A DNA stretch of 35,340 nucleotides. Origin: Corynebacterium pilosum DSM 20521 = CIP 103422. GTDB lineage: Bacteria > Actinomycetota > Actinomycetes > Mycobacteriales > Mycobacteriaceae. The stretch is taken from NCBI RefSeq assembly GCF_000373805.1, contig NZ_KB892469.1:46997-82336 (forward strand). Reading direction: 5' to 3'. Of this stretch, positions 7,990 to 16,100 are shown piece by piece. The notes under the pieces were generated by a model, which saw only the letters and a list, made by a program, of their open reading frames with translations, ran no database searches and was not told where the DNA came from. The first letter of the stretch is position 1. Every line of letters starts with the position of its first letter. Position numbers and translations under genes: made by a program.

Positions 7990-9981
7990 TTAGTTGCCTT
8001 CCGTTGGTGCCTCTTGGCTCTTAAGTTGTTGCTGGCGTTCCTGCTTGAGTTTCTGCAGAACAAGGAGAGCTTCACCGTATGTTTTTTCGGTGGGGTCTTC
8101 GGAGCGGCGGTCGGGCCGCTTACCATTGTTTACTTTCACCCAGTTCTTAATTTGAGGATAGAGGTCGAGTGCCTCTTGCGGCTCAATGGTGATGCGGGTA
8201 GCCGCGATGGCATCGGAGATCAGGCGGAATACGTTAGCGGTGACTGACTTGGAAAGCACCTCGAACGCACGCTGGAAAGGGTTGATGGAATCGATGAGGT
8301 CAAGGCTCAACTCGTCGATGTTGACAAACCTGTGTGCCATCTTGATAAAGCGCTGGTCACCAACTTCACGTACTTCACCGTTTTTGATAACGGAATCGGC
8401 AACAACTCGTTGACGGACTTCCTCGACTTCGACCTCGCTAAGCTCTGGGTAGCGTTCACGAATAATCTTCGGGATGAGGATCTTGTTTGTGTCCTCTGGA
8501 TTGATGTTTCCCAGTGCTGCCTTGGCAAAGGTGTCGTCCTGCAAAATGGTGGCCTTCAAATCATTCAGGTCCGATTCCACGATCTGCCGAACGCGCGCTG
8601 TCGACGGCTCCTTAAAGCCTTTAATCTTCACGGTGCTGGGCTCGGGGTGGTCGTCGTTACCTTTCTTGGTCTTGAAGTCGAAGTTGGGTGCCAGCACCTG
8701 CTCCATCAATAGGGACGCCGTGATCGCTTTCAGGATATTGTTCACGCTCACTGTCACTTCCCCCTGCGTCGCATCGGGTTCGGCGATCAGATTAGTAAAC
8801 TGTGCGTGTTCTTTGCCTGGGCTGTCACGGGTGACACGTCCGATGATCTGGATAACCTCAGTTAGCGATGCCCGGTAGCCCACTGTCAGTGCATGTTCTG
8901 CGTAGGGCCAGTCAAAACCCTCTTTCGCCATGCCCAGGGCGATAATGATGTCTACAGCAGCAGGATCTTTGGACGCATATTCCGTAAGGTAGAGCAGTTT
9001 GCGGGCGCGGGCCTTCATATCGGTGTCGTCGACAAGGTCGACAACGCGCAGGTATTCGCCATTGTCGTGGCGTCGCATGACGATGACGCCGGTATCATCC
9101 TCTTCTTCGTCAACGGTGCCGATGACGTCCAGGATAGTACTGACTTCTTCGTACTTTTCCTTAGTGGATTCGCCGGAGTTCACGCTTGGGATGTGGATGA
9201 TGGTCTTCTTGTCCAGGTCCAGGACTTCATGAATGGCGTCGGTGTAGCGGCCTTGGTAGAAGTGGTGGCCAATGCCCAGTGATTTCAGGTGCTCGTAGCC
9301 GTTGAGCTGGTCGTAATAGTTATAGGTGACGGTATCGAACTTTGCCTCGTCCTCCGGCGAGAGCACGGGGACTGAGTCACCGCGGAAGTAGGAGCCGGTC
9401 ATGGCCACGATGTGGGCATCAGATTTCGCCATGATATCGCGCAGGACTGCGCCTAGGCGACTGCTTTCTGTATCTGCGGAGACGTGGTGGAATTCGTCGA
9501 TAGCAACGACAGTTCCGTCAAAGTCCTCGGGTGTGAGCTTGTCGTAGGCGTAGCGCAACGTGGCGTGGGTGCTTACCAGGGTAGAGTCTGGGCCTTTCAG
9601 GAAGGAGACGAACTGGTCTACCTTGCTGCCGTCAGAACCCGGTGTGCACAGATTGTTTTCCGGTTTAATTTCCCAGTTGGCAAAGAATCCGTGTGAGACG
9701 AGGTCAGTGTTTGCAAAGGAACCACCAATCGTTCTCTCGGGCACCGCAACGATGACCTTCTTCCGGTCTTGGTTATAAAGCTTATCCAGCCCGATAAACA
9801 TCAGCGCACGTGACTTACCTGATGCCGGCGGCGCTTTGATCAGAAGGTATTGAGCTGCCCGCTTTTCGTAGGCGCGCGCCTGCATTTCGCGCATGCCCAG
9901 TTCATCAGTGTGGATCGACGTGCCCGCCTGCGCGTATTGGACGTTGACTAGGTTGTTTTCGGGTTTGGAGTGCTTGCCCAT
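7990..9981 (-). CDS. SF2 DEAD/DEAH-box helicase of an R-M-like operon
   Basis: A 663-residue superfamily 2 ATPase with type III/type I restriction helicase motifs. These are Walker A APPASGKS (about 50-57), Walker B IDEFHH (161-166), motif III MTGSYF (194-199), motif V AKEGFDWP (352-359) and motif VI QIIGRVTR (378-385). No nuclease domain is seen. The C-terminal third is helical and ends in a small motif (611-643: WVKVNNGKRP, EKTYGEAL) that resembles one in the partner nuclease. Its ATG overlaps the methyltransferase stop (TAATG), showing tight coupling. It most likely translocates on DNA after recognition by the methyltransferase subunit. Confidence 0.88.
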   Translation of the reverse strand: MGKHSKPENNLVNVQYAQAGTSIHTDELGMREMQARAYEKRAAQYLLIKAPPASGKSRALMFIGLDKLYNQDRKKVIVAVPERTIGGSFANTDLVSHGFFANWEIKPENNLCTPGSDGSKVDQFVSFLKGPDSTLVSTHATLRYAYDKLTPEDFDGTVVAIDEFHHVSADTESSRLGAVLRDIMAKSDAHIVAMTGSYFRGDSVPVLSPEDEAKFDTVTYNYYDQLNGYEHLKSLGIGHHFYQGRYTDAIHEVLDLDKKTIIHIPSVNSGESTKEKYEEVSTILDVIGTVDEEEDDTGVIVMRRHDNGEYLRVVDLVDDTDMKARARKLLYLTEYASKDPAAVDIIIALGMAKEGFDWPYAEHALTVGYRASLTEVIQIIGRVTRDSPGKEHAQFTNLIAEPDATQGEVTVSVNNILKAITASLLMEQVLAPNFDFKTKKGNDDHPEPSTVKIKGFKEPSTARVRQIVESDLNDLKATILQDDTFAKAALGNINPEDTNKILIPKIIRERYPELSEVEVEEVRQRVVADSVIKNGEVREVGDQRFIKMAHRFVNIDELSLDLIDSINPFQRAFEVLSKSVTANVFRLISDAIAATRITIEPQEALDLYPQIKNWVKVNNGKRPDRRSEDPTEKTYGEALLVLQKLKQERQQQLKSQEAPTEGN

Positions 9982-12680
9982 TACTTCTTCGCCTTCTTTG
10001 CCGGGGTGGTTGCGGTTTGTTCTTTATACATAGCAAAGAGGTGCGACAAACGGGCCTCATCATTATCGAAAGCTTGTTTGGAATACAGGTTATCGACAAG
10101 CTTATCGACGACACCGTGTGCTTCCCGAAGCATCTCCGGTATTTTCTTGCGGTCGTACAACACCGCGAGCGTCTTCTCTGAGTAGTACTCCCGCACATCG
10201 AGGACCCGCAGCGCAGCCTGCGTGAGCTCTTCCTTGTCCGCCTCACTTAGCTCGGGGACTGGGAAGTTGTTGTAAACGATAGTGTTTGAGTAGCGGTAAC
10301 GAGTTTCCATTTTTCCGCCCACAGCACCTGTCCACACCATATGCATACGTGAAGTGAGCAGCGCAAAAAGCCACGGCTCAGCATCGTAGACAGCGAAGGC
10401 AAGATTGGAAATAACAGTGTCAGAATCTAGGTACCCCATTGGGATGTACTCACGGTTCTCAGAGGATACGCTCGGGACAATAATGGAATCAGTTGGTTTA
10501 TACCTGATTTCACCAAACTTGTATGGAGTGGCGGCTAGTTTATTCGTATCTTTACGGCCGCTTTCGCTCCGGAATTGTTCCACTGCGTCAACTCGCCGGC
10601 GAATTGGCTCAATTTGTAGCGCCGCCGAAACGTCGGAGTCTTCGATCCAGAGGCAATAGCGGATCTTATCGTAGATGAATTCTTCACTGCCGGTAAATTT
10701 TCGAGTAAATGCATTGGCCTCAGGATATTCGCCAACCAAATTTGCGTAATCTTCATGCGTCAGGGTAAGTGGTTTTCCAATCGGCATACTTCCGAAAGAC
10801 ATTTTCGGCAGGTTCGTGTTTCGATTCTGAGACGAACGTGTTACAAACACATCCGGACCATCGGCCAGGTAACCATTGATGTTCTTGGCTTCTTTGCTGA
10901 TTTCATCTTGGTAGATGTACTTGGGCTTGTCAGATTTGTTTCGCAACCCAATGACCACAACGGTGACACCTGCATTGTTTTTTGCGTTGTTCTCCCACTT
11001 GAAAGAGGTGTACGCGAAACCGATCTCTACCCCAAGGTCAAGAATCTTGGGGAACATCAAACCCACATGTTCGCCCTGTGAAACGGAGTTCGTAGAAACG
11101 AGAGCTAGCTCTGCACGAGTGCCTTGAATGTATCGGGCCCCCTTAATGAACCACAGGGCGATGTAATCAAGGTTCTTGGAGTATTTCTCGTCAACGAAGA
11201 CGAACTCGTAATCGGCTTTCTGCTCTTTGGTCTGTTTCTTAGAGCCACCGTACGGTGGGTTGCCGATGATGTAGATTTCGTCGGTGCCGTTGTTGGGGCA
11301 CACAGATTCCCACTGGACGCGTGCGGCATTCCCTGCACGAATCTGGCCAGTTTCCTTAAGCGGAATAATGGACTGGGAGGTCTTGAACTTCTCCTCGAAC
11401 TCCACATTCATCTGGTGTTTGGAAATCCACAGGGACAAGATAGCTATCTCTACCGCAAAATCGTCAATCTCGATGCCGTAGAAATGTTCAATGTTGATGC
11501 GGGATTCGTCGAAAAGCACATAATTATTGGACAGCTCTAAGATCCGCTCCATGATGGCGTGCTCCAGCTTGCGTAATTCCTTATACGCAATGACCAGGAA
11601 GTTGCCGGAACCACATGCCGGGTCAAAAACCTTGATGTCTGCGATGCGGTCATGCAGCTTCTCTAGCTTGGGCACGCTGTCGAAGGCCTGGTCGAACTCC
11701 TCCTTCAGCTTATCCAAAAAGAGAGGCTCGATTGTCTTCAAAATGTTGGGCACACTGGTGTAGTGCTGCCCCAAGTCCGAGCGCTTCCCAGGTGTGACGA
11801 TCACCTGGAACATAGAGCCAAAGATGTCCGGGTTAATGTCCTGCCACATCAACGTGCCCAACTCGATCAACTGGGTGCGCGCCACCCCGGAGAACTTCGG
11901 AACCACAAGAGAGGCCTCTGTGGAAAACAACCGGCCGTTGACATAGGGGAAATCCGCTAGGTACGACGGCTTGGAATCAGCCTTATCCTCATCCAGTGCG
12001 GCAAATAGATCAGCGAGAAACTCCTGCACATCGCTGCCATCATCGTGGGTATGCGACGCGACAGCGTTGGTGAACTGGCCATCAGCAAAAATCCCCGTGT
12101 CCTCCGCGAAATAGCAGAACAACAGACGAGTGAAAAACACATTCAACCCATGGCGGTCGTTCTCCGAGTCGAAGAGCCCCGGGTTGGCGGAGAGGAGCTC
12201 GTCGAAAAGCTTGCCCATGCGCTCTGCGGCCTTGACATCGGCGTGAGACTCCGCGACGTACTGTGCCTTCTCCATTCCTGCCCACGGGAGGAAAAACGTG
12301 AAATGCTGGGGCAGCTCGGCAACGGGGAAAACGCGGTTCTCATTCGTTTTCGTATCCAGCGCAACAAACTCTGAGTAGTCGGAGACGATGACAAAACGCG
12401 GGCTGAAACGGCGCACATGAGCAGACTGGGCAAGCTCGCTGATCACCTTGAAAGGCTCTTCGCCAGCGGTGAGCTCGCGGAAGTAGACAACATTCTTCTG
12501 GCCGATCTCGTGCTCAGGATCTTCCGCAATGTTGATCGAGCCATTGCGCAGGCGCGTTATGGAGCTCTTGGGCTTACCGTAAGCATCCAGCAGTTCGAAA
12601 ATGATCTCGCGATCATAGGAATCGCGCCCGCCCAATGGCTCAATGCGGGCCTCAATATCTTTCAAACTCAACCGTGCCAC
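9981..12680 (-). CDS. MmeI-like class I DNA methyltransferase of an R-M-like operon
   Basis: An 899-residue gamma-type N6-adenine methyltransferase. SAM motif I is FDPACGSGNFL (352-362), followed by AYKELRKLE as in the MmeI family; the catalytic motif IV is NPPY (474-477). Residues 1-170 form a conserved N-terminal domain (LLDAYGKPKSSITRLR, FFLPWAGME), 170-340 a helical spacer, and about 600-830 the likely target-recognition domain. The C-terminus is Lys-rich (PAKKAKK). I see no clear PD-(D/E)XK nuclease motif in the N-terminus, unlike single-chain type IIL enzymes, so cleavage is probably supplied by the GIY-YIG partner. It starts at GTG (12678-12680) with GGGAG 5 nt upstream. It is the first gene of the three-gene operon. 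Confidence 0.88.
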   Translation of the reverse strand: MARLSLKDIEARIEPLGGRDSYDREIIFELLDAYGKPKSSITRLRNGSINIAEDPEHEIGQKNVVYFRELTAGEEPFKVISELAQSAHVRRFSPRFVIVSDYSEFVALDTKTNENRVFPVAELPQHFTFFLPWAGMEKAQYVAESHADVKAAERMGKLFDELLSANPGLFDSENDRHGLNVFFTRLLFCYFAEDTGIFADGQFTNAVASHTHDDGSDVQEFLADLFAALDEDKADSKPSYLADFPYVNGRLFSTEASLVVPKFSGVARTQLIELGTLMWQDINPDIFGSMFQVIVTPGKRSDLGQHYTSVPNILKTIEPLFLDKLKEEFDQAFDSVPKLEKLHDRIADIKVFDPACGSGNFLVIAYKELRKLEHAIMERILELSNNYVLFDESRINIEHFYGIEIDDFAVEIAILSLWISKHQMNVEFEEKFKTSQSIIPLKETGQIRAGNAARVQWESVCPNNGTDEIYIIGNPPYGGSKKQTKEQKADYEFVFVDEKYSKNLDYIALWFIKGARYIQGTRAELALVSTNSVSQGEHVGLMFPKILDLGVEIGFAYTSFKWENNAKNNAGVTVVVIGLRNKSDKPKYIYQDEISKEAKNINGYLADGPDVFVTRSSQNRNTNLPKMSFGSMPIGKPLTLTHEDYANLVGEYPEANAFTRKFTGSEEFIYDKIRYCLWIEDSDVSAALQIEPIRRRVDAVEQFRSESGRKDTNKLAATPYKFGEIRYKPTDSIIVPSVSSENREYIPMGYLDSDTVISNLAFAVYDAEPWLFALLTSRMHMVWTGAVGGKMETRYRYSNTIVYNNFPVPELSEADKEELTQAALRVLDVREYYSEKTLAVLYDRKKIPEMLREAHGVVDKLVDNLYSKQAFDNDEARLSHLFAMYKEQTATTPAKKAKK

Positions 12681-12687
12681 TAGAACT

Positions 12688-12717
12688 CCCTTGTCTCTAC
12701 TGTTCAGAAGACAAGGG
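12688..12717 (-). promoter_or_regulatory. Hairpin overlapping the methyltransferase ribosome binding site
   Basis: A perfect 9-bp inverted repeat (CCCTTGTCT at 12688-12696 and AGACAAGGG at 12709-12717) with a 12-nt loop lies in the 57-bp gap between larA and the methyltransferase. On the minus-strand transcript the 3' arm contains the GGG of the GGGAG Shine-Dalgarno (12686-12690). The hairpin could hide the ribosome binding site, or serve as an operator or weak larA terminator; no U-tract follows. Confidence 0.5.
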
Positions 12718-12737
12718 TAGTGGATTCCTGCGTTAGT

Positions 12738-14054
12738 TTACTCCTTCAGCCGGTGCAGGATCTCTCCGGCGTGCTCGACGATCAGGGTGTCCTCGTCGGC
12801 CTGGAGCGCGTCCCAGTCCAACTCGTCGGGGTTGGCGTAGCCCAGGTTATAGGCCTCGCACACCTCCGGTGGAACCTGCGACGCCAGGGTGACGTTGATG
12901 CGCAGCGTCTCCTCACCGGTCTCCGCGTCGTACTCGCCCAGGCCGCGGACGTGCGTGGAGTGCGCGATCTCGCCCCAGGGGTGGTCTTTGAACTTGTCCC
13001 ACTGCTTAATGAAGTAGTCGATGCAGTGGTAGCCGATCTTGCCGATGCCCGGGTGCATCTCCGAAATCTCGGTGATGTGCGGGGCGTACACGATGATCTC
13101 ACCACCATCGGCACACACGGGCTCCATCTTGTACACGCCCTTGGCGCCGGTCCACAGGTCCTCATACATTTCCGGAACCTTTGACACAATGCGCTTGTAG
13201 GGGGCGTCCAGCCACCTGATGTGCGTCTGGTGGGCGATCTCCGCGTTGGCGGCCCAAGCGGACTCGGTGGTGCCGAACGCGACGGAGTGCAGCGTGATGG
13301 AATCATCGTCGCCGGTTGTGGCCACGTAAGTGATGGCCAGCTTCTCGCCCGGGATCATGTCCGAGGACGTGTTAATCAGCTGGCGCACCGGCGTAATCCC
13401 CAGGGTGCCAATGATGTCTGAGGCCGTAATCAGCGCGCCCACCCAGTGCGAAATATCGATGACATCGTGGACAGAGCAGCCCGGGAAAAAGTACTTATTA
13501 CCACCGGACATACCCACAACCTCGTGCGGGAAGATGGGGCCGATCACCAGGTTCACGTCCGCCTCGGCGACCAGCTTGTTGATCTGCACGTCCATCGCCC
13601 GGTCGGTGAGCAGGCCTTGGGTCAGCCGCTCAATCTCTTCCGCAGGGACGGTGCCCAGGGAGGCAATGGCATCCGGGTTCTGCCAATCATGGTTGAGGAT
13701 CTCCGCCTTCGGGAAGCGGGTCTTCAGCTCGCCGGAGCCCACACCCAGCAGCTTCTCGATGGCAGCCTCCTCCATCGCCGCGTGCGTACCCAGGGCGATC
13801 AGGATGGTGATGGATTTCGCCCGGTCCTCGAGGGCGTCATAGGCCGACTGGATCATGAGGGCGTGCGGGCCGGAACGGGTGCCGTCGGGAATCACGACAA
13901 CCACGTTCTTGTCATCCACATCAGCCTGCTCAATTTGGGCCAGAATGAAGTCGCGCGCCTGATCGTCGGAAAGCGAATCGGTCGGGGAGCCAATGAGGGC
14001 GGCGCTTTCAGCCAAGCCCTCAGGCACGGGGAGGGTCAGGTTGTCCTTAGTCAT
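12738..14054 (-). CDS. LarA-family nickel-pincer racemase/epimerase (DUF2088)
   Basis: A 438-residue LarA-family protein. LarA racemises lactate using a nickel-pincer nucleotide tethered to a lysine. Matching residues are visible: PDGTR (D57, R60), ALGTH (H91), and FPHEVVGMSGGNKYFFPG, where H177 and K187 are spaced exactly as H174 and K184 of Lactobacillus LarA, then H196. No larB, larC or larE cofactor genes are in the window, so the cofactor pathway would be encoded elsewhere. Homologues act on several 2-hydroxy acids or sugars acids, so lactate is not certain. The start ATG (14052-14054) follows a short leader downstream of a strong terminator. Confidence 0.8.
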   Translation of the reverse strand: MTKDNLTLPVPEGLAESAALIGSPTDSLSDDQARDFILAQIEQADVDDKNVVVVIPDGTRSGPHALMIQSAYDALEDRAKSITILIALGTHAAMEEAAIEKLLGVGSGELKTRFPKAEILNHDWQNPDAIASLGTVPAEEIERLTQGLLTDRAMDVQINKLVAEADVNLVIGPIFPHEVVGMSGGNKYFFPGCSVHDVIDISHWVGALITASDIIGTLGITPVRQLINTSSDMIPGEKLAITYVATTGDDDSITLHSVAFGTTESAWAANAEIAHQTHIRWLDAPYKRIVSKVPEMYEDLWTGAKGVYKMEPVCADGGEIIVYAPHITEISEMHPGIGKIGYHCIDYFIKQWDKFKDHPWGEIAHSTHVRGLGEYDAETGEETLRINVTLASQVPPEVCEAYNLGYANPDELDWDALQADEDTLIVEHAGEILHRLKE

Positions 14055-14114
14055 ACTTCTAGTTTTCCCTTATCAGGCCCACTTTTCAAGCGGTTGTGAG
14101 CTTATCGACGAAGA

Positions 14115-14151
14115 ACAGCCCGCACCCCGACTGGAAAGGGGTGCGGGCTGT
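14115..14151 (-). terminator. Strong hairpin terminator after the 27-aa membrane peptide gene
   Basis: A perfect 14-bp GC-rich stem (ACAGCCCGCACCCC at 14115-14128 with its complement at 14138-14151) has a 9-nt loop. On the minus strand it is followed by TCTTC. It isolates larA from the small gene upstream. Confidence 0.75.
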
Positions 14152-14176
14152 CGCACAATCGGGTGTGACTGAAGGT

Positions 14177-14260
14177 TTAGAGGGCGTTCATCAGCCAGAT
14201 AACAAGGACGATGATTAGTAGAATGCCAACGATGGTCCAGATAAGTCCGCTTCCGCGCAT
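14177..14260 (-). CDS. 27-residue single-span membrane peptide
   Basis: A very short gene from ATG (14258-14260) to TAA (14177-14179). A strong AAAGGAG lies 6-7 nt before the start and a strong terminator 26 bp after the stop, so it looks like a complete transcription unit. The product, MRGSGLIWTIVGILLIIVLV followed by IWLMNAL, is one hydrophobic helix with a basic N-terminus. Similar tiny hydrophobic peptides occur in actinobacteria, but I do not know a function. The expression signals argue against chance. Confidence 0.7.
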   Translation of the reverse strand: MRGSGLIWTIVGILLIIVLVIWLMNAL

Positions 14261-14407
14261 GGTGTTCTCCTTTAGGTAAGCGTGACCCATTAGTGGCCAC
14301 GGATTAGTTTTTCACGGACGAGTTTACGGAAAAGTCAGTGAACTGGCAGATAAATGAAAGAAAATTAATCAATCGTGCCGTGTCCGCCCGAAATTTTGTG
14401 GACCCCG

Positions 14408-14413
14408 TAGACT
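14408..14413 (+). promoter_or_regulatory. -10 box (TAGACT) before the first glutaminase gene
   Basis: TAGACT ends 7 nt before the ATG at 14421, and no Shine-Dalgarno precedes the ATG. A transcription start at or next to the A of ATG is expected, so the mRNA is probably leaderless. No good -35 match is visible. Confidence 0.45.
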
Positions 14414-14420
14414 CACTAGC

Positions 14421-16100
14421 ATGCGCAGCCCCATCCCCGATTTTATGAACACCATCCTGGACGAGGTCCGCGATCTTGACGGTGGTGAGCCAAACCAATC
14501 AATCCCGCAGATGGCGGACGTTGACCCTGAGTATTTGTCGCTGGCCATCTGCACCACCACTGGGCATCTGTACTCGGTGGGCGACGATGAGCAGCTTTTT
14601 TCCATTCAATCCATCGCGAAGGCCTTTGCGTACGCGCTGGCGTTGGACGACTTGGGGCACGAGGCTGTCGACCAAGTCGTGGGCGTGGAACCTTCCGGTG
14701 AGGCTTTCAATGAGATGAGCCTGGAAGAGGAGTCGAAGCGCCCGGATAACCCGATGATCAACGCGGGCGCGATCTCCGTGAACCAGTTGATCAATGGGTC
14801 GGACTCCAGCGTGGAGGACCGCCTTGAGCGCATCGAGCAGCTTTTTTCGGATCTGGCGGGGCGGCCGATGCAGATTGAGAAAGACATCACGGACACAGAG
14901 TTCAAGCTGGCCGCGCACCGCAACCTGTCGATCGCGCACATGCTGAAAAGCTATGACATGATCCAGGATGAGCCGCATGATGCCGTCTACAGCTATATCG
15001 CCCAGTGTTCCTTCATGGTCACCGCGCGGGATCTTGCCGTGATGGCCGCAACGTTGGCTAACGGGGGCGTGCAGCCGATCACCGGCAAGCGCGTGTTCGG
15101 GGAGGATGCTTCACGACGAACGCTGGCCGTCATGAGCTCCGCCGGAATGTACGACGCCGCCGGCCGTTGGATGGCCAACGTGGGTATCCCCGCCAAATCA
15201 GGCGTGGGCGGCGGGCTGATTGGGTGCATGCCGGGCCAGTTGGGAATCGCTACCTACTCACCGCGTCTCGACGAGCAGGGCAACTCCACCCGCGGTGTGA
15301 AGGTGTTTGAGCGGCTCAGCCAAGAAATGGGCCTGCATTTGATGAGCTCCAACTACTATGCTGTGCCGGGCATTCGCTCCATCGAGCGCGAGGGCGATGC
15401 CACCGTGATCGCCCTGCAGGGCATGGTGAACTTCCCGGCCGCGGAGAACGTGCTGCATGAGCTGGGTGAACACCGCCTCACCAGCGAGAAGATCGTGTTG
15501 GACCTGTCGCGGGTGACCGGGTTTAACCGCATGGGCCGCCGCGTAGTGAAGGAGGGCCTGCGCCGCATCCGCGAGGAGGGTTTCCACTGCGCCATCTATG
15601 ATCCCGATACCGTGATGGCAGACCTGGTGTTCTCCGACGGCACCCAGGCCGAAGAGGTGGAGGACTTCCAGCTCACCGTCACGATCGACGCGCCGGTGGA
15701 GAAGGTCTTTGACGCGGTGACCAACCCCGAAAACTGGTGGGTACGCGATATCGAGGGCGTTGCACAGGACGAAGGCGACGTGTTCGAGGTTGAGTTGGAG
15801 GACCACTTCTCCCAGTACCGCGTGGTTGAGTATGTGGAAAATGAGCGCATCGTGTGGCACGTGGACCAGACGGGGCATGCGGATGAGTTCAACGAGTGGA
15901 ATGACACGGACCTCGTCTTCGAGTTTGCACCCCTCGTCGATAAGCCTGATGCCACCGAGCTCACCTTCACCCACCGTGGTCTGCAGGACCACATGGAGGT
16001 CTACACCGAGGGCACCAACGATTGGGTCCTCTACCTGCGCGAATCCTTGCCCGCGCTGGTGACTGAGGGCAAGGGCAAACCACGTGAGGAGGACAACTGA
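14421..16100 (+). CDS. glsA: Glutaminase fused to STAS and SRPBCC domains (copy 1)
   Basis: A 559-residue multidomain protein. Residues 1-310 are a serine-dependent beta-lactamase-fold glutaminase (glutamine to glutamate plus ammonia) with the S-x-x-K pair S64/K67 in QSIAKAF, MINAGAI, and the KSGVGGG segment after GRWMANVGIPA. Residues about 325-412 are a STAS domain (VIALQGMVNF, LDLSRVTGFN). Residues about 420-550 are an SRPBCC/AHSA1-like domain (VTIDAPVEKVFDAVTNPENW, WHVDQTGHADEFNEW, LTFTHRGLQ). Glutaminase-STAS proteins are known in actinobacteria; the extra SRPBCC module is unusual to me and may bind a hydrophobic ligand. The stop overlaps the start of copy 2 (TGATG), giving coupled translation. 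Confidence 0.88.
   Translation: MRSPIPDFMNTILDEVRDLDGGEPNQSIPQMADVDPEYLSLAICTTTGHLYSVGDDEQLFSIQSIAKAFAYALALDDLGHEAVDQVVGVEPSGEAFNEMSLEEESKRPDNPMINAGAISVNQLINGSDSSVEDRLERIEQLFSDLAGRPMQIEKDITDTEFKLAAHRNLSIAHMLKSYDMIQDEPHDAVYSYIAQCSFMVTARDLAVMAATLANGGVQPITGKRVFGEDASRRTLAVMSSAGMYDAAGRWMANVGIPAKSGVGGGLIGCMPGQLGIATYSPRLDEQGNSTRGVKVFERLSQEMGLHLMSSNYYAVPGIRSIEREGDATVIALQGMVNFPAAENVLHELGEHRLTSEKIVLDLSRVTGFNRMGRRVVKEGLRRIREEGFHCAIYDPDTVMADLVFSDGTQAEEVEDFQLTVTIDAPVEKVFDAVTNPENWWVRDIEGVAQDEGDVFEVELEDHFSQYRVVEYVENERIVWHVDQTGHADEFNEWNDTDLVFEFAPLVDKPDATELTFTHRGLQDHMEVYTEGTNDWVLYLRESLPALVTEGKGKPREEDN

Noticed and set aside
6823..12680. Assignment as BREX, DISARM or a classical type I or type III R-M system
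   Set aside because: There is no PglZ, BrxC, DrmA/DrmB or HsdS-like gene, no type III Mod/Res pair, and no PLD-type nuclease. The methyltransferase is MmeI-like and the nuclease is GIY-YIG.
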